64,000 nt of DNA from G965227875 sp965227875 (GTDB lineage: Bacteria; Pseudomonadota; Alphaproteobacteria; Rhizobiales; JAJFHC01), in contig OZ245783.1 in NCBI GenBank assembly GCA_965227875.1, positions 3,224,001-3,288,000 of the forward strand, given 5' to 3'. Positions 60,062-64,000 of the stretch are shown one piece after another (position 1 is the first letter of the stretch; every line of letters begins with the position of its first letter). The notes beneath the pieces were generated by a model, which saw only the letters and a program-made list of their open reading frames with translations, was not told where the DNA came from and ran no database searches. The translations under genes and the position numbers were made by a program.

Positions 60062-61129
60062 ATGGAACACACGAAGATACCAGCAACGGTCGTCACCGGG
60101 TTTCTCGGCGCCGGCAAGACCACGCTGATCCGCAACCTGCTGGCGAATGCCAGGGGCCGGCGCATCGCGCTCATCATCAACGAGTTCGGCGATCTCGGCA
60201 TCGACGGCGACGTGCTGAAGGGCTGCGGTGACGAGACCTGTACGGAAGACGACATCGTCGAGCTGACCAATGGCTGCATCTGCTGCACCGTAGCCGACGA
60301 TTTCGTGCCGACCATGACGGCGTTGCTCGAACGTGACGAGCGGCCCGACCACATCGTCATCGAGACATCGGGTCTGGCACTGCCCCAGCCGCTCGTGCGT
60401 GCCTTCAACTGGCCCGAGATCCGCACCCGGGTGACGGTGGACGGCGTGGTCACCGTCGTCGATACGCACGCGGTCGCGCAGGGCCGGTTCGCCGAGGACG
60501 AAACCGCCGTCGCCCGCCAGCGCGAGGCCGACGATGCGCTCGATCATGAAAGCCCGCTGGAAGAGCTCTTTGAGGACCAGCTCACCTGTGCCGACATGAT
60601 CATCCTCAACAAGGCGGATCTCGTCGACGAGGCGACGCTCGAAACCGTGCGCGGCGATGTCGAGAGCCGTGTCCCCCGTGCCGTGAAGGTGGTGAAATCG
60701 GTCGGCGGCGGCATCGATGCGGGCGTGCTGCTCGGGCTTGGCGTGGGATCTGAAAGCGACATCGACGCCCGCAAGTCCCACCACGAGCTTCATCACGAGG
60801 GCGAGGACGCCGACCACGAGCACGACCATGACGAATTCGAGAGCTTCGTCCTCACGCTGGGCGAGGTTGCCGACGCGGAAGCCTACAAGAGCCGCCTCGC
60901 AGAAGTGATCGCCGAACACGACATCCTCCGCCTGAAAGGTTTCGTTGCGGTCGGGGGCAAGGACATGCGTCTCGTCGTGCAGGCCGTCGGCCGCCGGATC
61001 GACAGCTATTTCGACCGGGAATGGGCCGATGGCGAGGCCCGCAAGACGCGTCTCGTCGTGATCGGCGAAACCGGGCTCGATCGTGACGCGATCGCCGCGG
61101 CCATTGATCCCGCGCCTGCGCTCGGTTAG
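60062..61129 (+). CDS. cobW: Cobalt GTPase chaperone CobW
   Basis: A 355-residue G3E-family GTPase thought to deliver Co2+ to the CobNST chelatase. P-loop GFLGAGKTT at 13-21, CxCC metal site CICC at 72-75, ETSGLALPQPLV at ~103 and NKADLVD at ~183. A histidine- and acid-rich loop at about 237-252 (HHELHHEGEDADHEHDHDE) would bind metal. The CobW C-terminal domain (LRLKGFVAVGGKDMRLVVQA) is present. It is between cobP and cobN, the usual rhizobial order. Confidence 0.96.
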   Translation: MEHTKIPATVVTGFLGAGKTTLIRNLLANARGRRIALIINEFGDLGIDGDVLKGCGDETCTEDDIVELTNGCICCTVADDFVPTMTALLERDERPDHIVIETSGLALPQPLVRAFNWPEIRTRVTVDGVVTVVDTHAVAQGRFAEDETAVARQREADDALDHESPLEELFEDQLTCADMIILNKADLVDEATLETVRGDVESRVPRAVKVVKSVGGGIDAGVLLGLGVGSESDIDARKSHHELHHEGEDADHEHDHDEFESFVLTLGEVADAEAYKSRLAEVIAEHDILRLKGFVAVGGKDMRLVVQAVGRRIDSYFDREWADGEARKTRLVVIGETGLDRDAIAAAIDPAPALG

Positions 61130-61134
61130 CGCCG

Positions 61135-64000
61135 GTGCACCTTCTCCAGGCCCAGCCCGGACGAATCGACGACGGCAGCGAGGCCGTCGACCTCGCCCAG
61201 TCGCCCGGTGACGTCATCGTCCTGAGCGCGGCCGACACGGAACTGGCCGCACTGTCCGAGGCGCGTCGCCGGCTTGGCGGCGAAGGGCCGTCGCTGAGGC
61301 TCGCCAACGTCCTCCACCTCGCCCACAACATGTCCGTCGACCTCTACATGGAACAGACCGTGACGGGCGCCCGGCTCGTGGTCGTGCGGCTTCTGGGGGG
61401 AGAGGGGTACTGGCCCTATGGCCTGGAGCAGCTCTCGCGCACCTGCAGGCAGGCCGACATCGCGCTTGCCGTCCTTCCCGGCGACGACCAGCCCGACCCG
61501 TCCCTGGAGCCTTACTGCACCCTGCCGCCCGACCGGTGTCATCTGCTGTGGCAGTATCTTGTCCAGGGCGGTCCCGAGAACGCGGGGAACTTCCTGCTTT
61601 ATGCGTCCGCGCTTCTCGACGGTTCGCCGGAGCCGCCCGCACCCTCGCCGCTGCTCAAGGCCGGGGTCTACTGGCCAGGCCGCACCGGGGCTTCGCTCGA
61701 GGACCTGCGGGCGCACTGGACGCAGGGCGCGCCGGTCGCGGCCCTCACGTTCTACCGCGCGCTCATCCAGGGCGGCAGCCTTTCGCCGGTCGACGCCCTG
61801 ATCGACGGGCTGCTGGCGGAGGAGCTCAATCCCCTGCCGGTGTTCGTCTCGAGCCTGAAGGACCCGGTCTCGGCCGCGACCCTGGAGACGCTGTTCGACG
61901 CAGCGCCGCCACAGGTGGTGCTCAATGCGACAGGTTTCGCCGTGTCCTCGCCCGTCGGCGAGCGCAGGCCGAGCCCCCTCGACCAGCCCGGCCGGCCGGT
62001 GCTCCAGGTCGTCTTCGCCGGCAGCGACGAGGCCACCTGGGAGGACGGTGCGAACGGCCTTTCGGCCCGCGATCTCGCCATGAACGTCGCGCTTCCGGAA
62101 GTCGACGGCCGTGTCCTCACCCGCGCGGTATCGTTCAAGTCCGAGGCGCGGTTCGACCCCGACACGCAGAGTTCCGTCGTGGCCTATTCGACGCGTCCGG
62201 ACCGGGTCGCGTTCGCATGCGCGCTCGCCGCCCGGTGGACAGCGCTCGGCCGCACGCCCGTATCGCAGCGCAAGGTCGCGATCGTTCTCGCGAACTATCC
62301 CAACCGCGACGGCCGGATCGGCAACGGGGTGGGCCTCGATACACCGGCCGGAACGGCCGAGCTGGTTCGTGCCATGGAGACAGCCGGTTATAACGTCGGC
62401 GCTGCGCCCGGTACGGGCCGTGCCCTCATGGCGGACCTGTTGTCGGGGCCGACCAACGCCGAGACGGCGGGCCGAGACGTGCGCGAGGTGCTGTCGCTGG
62501 CGGACTACCGCGCGGCCTTCGCGGCCTTGCCCGGCGCCGTGCGCGCGGCGGTGACGCAGAAGTGGGGCGAACCGGAGGACGATCCGTTCTTCCTCGCCGA
62601 CCGCGCAGGCCTCGCCCTGCCGGTGATCCGCTACGCGAACCTGGTGGTCGGCGTCCAGCCCGCCCGTGGCTACAACATCGATCCCAAGGAGACCTATCAC
62701 GATCCCGACCTCGTGCCGCCGCACGGTTACCTCGCCTTCTACATCTGGCTGCGCGAAGTGTTCGGCACCCACGCGCTCGTTCACATGGGCAAGCACGGAA
62801 ACCTCGAATGGCTGCCGGGCAAGGCGGTCGCCCTCTCGCAGGAGTGTTTTCCCGAGGCGGTGATGGGACCGGTGCCCCATGTCTATCCGTTCATCGTCAA
62901 CGACCCCGGCGAAGGTACGCAGGCCAAACGGCGGACGTCGGCGGTGATCATCGACCACCTCACGCCGCCGCTCACGCGGGCCGAAACCTATGGTCCGCTG
63001 AAGGATCTCGAAGCGCTCGTCGACGAGTATTACGAAGCCGCCGGCGTCGATCCGCGCCGGCTCGCATTGCTGCGCGGCCAGATCCTCGATCTGATGCGGT
63101 CGACCGGTCTCGACAGCGATTGCGGCATTGCCCAGGGGGAAGACGACGACACAGCGCTCGGCAAGCTCGATGCCTATCTGTGCGAACTGAAGGAGATGCA
63201 GATCCGTGACGGGTTGCACATCTTCGGAAAGTCGCCGGATGGCGACCAGAAGACCGACCTGCTCGTCGCCCTGACACGGGTCCAGCGCGGCGCGGGTGAG
63301 GGCGGCGACGCCTCGATCATCCGCGCACTTGCGCGGGACCTGGGCCTCGAGGATTTCGACCCGCTCGATTGCGACATGGGCGCACCCTGGCGCGGCGTGC
63401 GACCGGGCGAACTCGACGGAATTGTACCAGGGCCCTGGCGCACGGCGGGCGATACGGTGGAACGCCTCGAGGGGCTCGCCCGTGCGCTGGTCGACGGGGC
63501 CGGGACGTGCGACGGGGACTGGGAACGCACCGCGGCAGTCCTTGCCGAAATCCGCGAGCGTATCGGGCCCGACGTGGCGGCCTGCGGACGCCGGGAGATC
63601 GAGGGAGCCTTGGCCGCGCTCGACGGTAGTTTCGTCGTCCCCGGTCCGTCGGGAGCACCGACGCGGGGACGCGCGGACGTCCTGCCGACGGGCCGCAATT
63701 TCTTCTCCGTCGACAGCCGCACCGTGCCGACGCCGGCAGCCTGGCTGCTGGGCTGGAAATCGGCCGGGCTTCTCGTGGAGCGCCACCGTCAGGAGCACGG
63801 GGCATGGCCGCGCCAGATGGGGCTTTCCGCCTGGGGCACGTCGAACATGCGCACCGGGGGCGACGACATCGCCCAGGCCCTGGCGCTCATCGGGGCGCGG
63901 CCGACCTGGGACAATGCCTCGCGCCGGGTGACCGGGTTCGAGATCCTGCCGCTGTCCGTCATGGACAGGCCGCGCGTCGACGTGACCCTGCGCATATCGG
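61135..64000 (+). CDS. cobN: Cobaltochelatase subunit CobN, 3' end outside window
   Basis: The first 955 codons of CobN, the large subunit of the aerobic ATP-dependent cobalt chelatase (CobNST), which inserts Co2+ into hydrogenobyrinic acid a,c-diamide; complete proteins are about 1270 residues. It starts at GTG 61135 with VHLLQAQPG and the homologue-like SPGDVIVLSAADTELAAL. Hallmarks further on are LANYPNRDGRIGNGVGLDTP and MGKHGNLEWLPGK (~554). The frame is open to the window end. The ribosome-binding site is weak, so translation is probably coupled to cobW, six bases upstream. Confidence 0.95.
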   Translation, partial: MHLLQAQPGRIDDGSEAVDLAQSPGDVIVLSAADTELAALSEARRRLGGEGPSLRLANVLHLAHNMSVDLYMEQTVTGARLVVVRLLGGEGYWPYGLEQLSRTCRQADIALAVLPGDDQPDPSLEPYCTLPPDRCHLLWQYLVQGGPENAGNFLLYASALLDGSPEPPAPSPLLKAGVYWPGRTGASLEDLRAHWTQGAPVAALTFYRALIQGGSLSPVDALIDGLLAEELNPLPVFVSSLKDPVSAATLETLFDAAPPQVVLNATGFAVSSPVGERRPSPLDQPGRPVLQVVFAGSDEATWEDGANGLSARDLAMNVALPEVDGRVLTRAVSFKSEARFDPDTQSSVVAYSTRPDRVAFACALAARWTALGRTPVSQRKVAIVLANYPNRDGRIGNGVGLDTPAGTAELVRAMETAGYNVGAAPGTGRALMADLLSGPTNAETAGRDVREVLSLADYRAAFAALPGAVRAAVTQKWGEPEDDPFFLADRAGLALPVIRYANLVVGVQPARGYNIDPKETYHDPDLVPPHGYLAFYIWLREVFGTHALVHMGKHGNLEWLPGKAVALSQECFPEAVMGPVPHVYPFIVNDPGEGTQAKRRTSAVIIDHLTPPLTRAETYGPLKDLEALVDEYYEAAGVDPRRLALLRGQILDLMRSTGLDSDCGIAQGEDDDTALGKLDAYLCELKEMQIRDGLHIFGKSPDGDQKTDLLVALTRVQRGAGEGGDASIIRALARDLGLEDFDPLDCDMGAPWRGVRPGELDGIVPGPWRTAGDTVERLEGLARALVDGAGTCDGDWERTAAVLAEIRERIGPDVAACGRREIEGALAALDGSFVVPGPSGAPTRGRADVLPTGRNFFSVDSRTVPTPAAWLLGWKSAGLLVERHRQEHGAWPRQMGLSAWGTSNMRTGGDDIAQALALIGARPTWDNASRRVTGFEILPLSVMDRPRVDVTLRIS

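Noticed and set aside
61126..63798. An 890-codon open frame on the minus strand opposite cobN
   Set aside because: It is a high-GC shadow of cobN: arginine- and histidine-rich, without recognisable motifs, while the plus-strand frame has clear CobN signatures.
1..64000. tRNA, rRNA, CRISPR, prophage or insertion sequence
   Set aside because: Looked for T-loop sequences, regularly spaced repeats, transposase or integrase frames and terminal repeats; none was convincing.

Overview
The window looks like a chromosome segment of a high-GC alphaproteobacterium of the order Hyphomicrobiales (Rhizobiales), probably aquatic or marine. The pointers are a Ros/MucR regulator, FeuP/FeuQ, DUF1491, DUF2336 and DUF5330 proteins, DivJ- and PleC-type kinases, a soxBDAG sarcosine oxidase operon, the ccmIEFH-degP-regulator-kinase-glnE gene order, and aerobic (CobN/CobW) cobalamin synthesis. 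I saw no tRNA, rRNA, insertion sequence, prophage or CRISPR array.

Layout. 1-6.4 kb: a multisubunit Mrp/Mbh-type cation/proton antiporter operon with three large antiporter-type subunits and a small uncharacterised membrane protein; its 5' end lies outside the window. 6.4-9.7 kb: MucR, a PAS_5 protein, SufE, a DUF5330 protein and two AT-rich intergenic gaps. 9.7-13.8 kb: DivJ-like kinase, peptidoglycan-binding protein, DUF1491, and DUF2336 on the other strand. 14-19.7 kb: small envelope proteins, a class A penicillin-binding protein and a YcgN-family protein. 19.8-24.9 kb: a FeuN-like small protein with FeuP/FeuQ, an unrecognised 473-residue protein, and a GlxA-type regulator next to the sarcosine oxidase operon (25-30.3 kb).

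30.5-34.5 kb: ccmIEFH for cytochrome c maturation. 34.8-41.8 kb: an accessory-looking block with an unrecognised membrane-anchored HEAT-like protein, a solitary ectoine synthase gene (ectC), an alpha/beta-hydrolase-OsmC fusion and a phnDCEE importer. 42-48.8 kb: degP-type protease, two-component system and glnE. 48.9-51.2 kb: EF-hand protein, ECF sigma factor, putative anti-sigma factor and a membrane-anchored Metal_resist-like sensor. 51.3-57.3 kb: PleC-like kinase, aminopeptidase N and a conserved hypothetical. 57.4 kb to the end: cobQ, a cobalamin riboswitch, a 51-codon reading frame, cobP, cobW and the first three quarters of cobN.

Themes. Much of the window concerns the envelope and its sensing: the antiporter, PBP1A, DegP, FeuPQ, a CusRS-like pair and the EF-hand/ECF cassette. 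A second theme is cell-cycle signalling (DivJ- and PleC-like kinases, with CtrA-like boxes before the former). A third is C1/methylamine nitrogen use (sarcosine oxidase) with B12 supply. The least explained parts are the 79-residue antiporter partner, an apparent AUA start codon, the riboswitch-linked 51-codon frame, the HEAT-like protein, the solitary ectC, and a chain of mini reading frames joining the ECF sigma gene to its putative anti-sigma gene.
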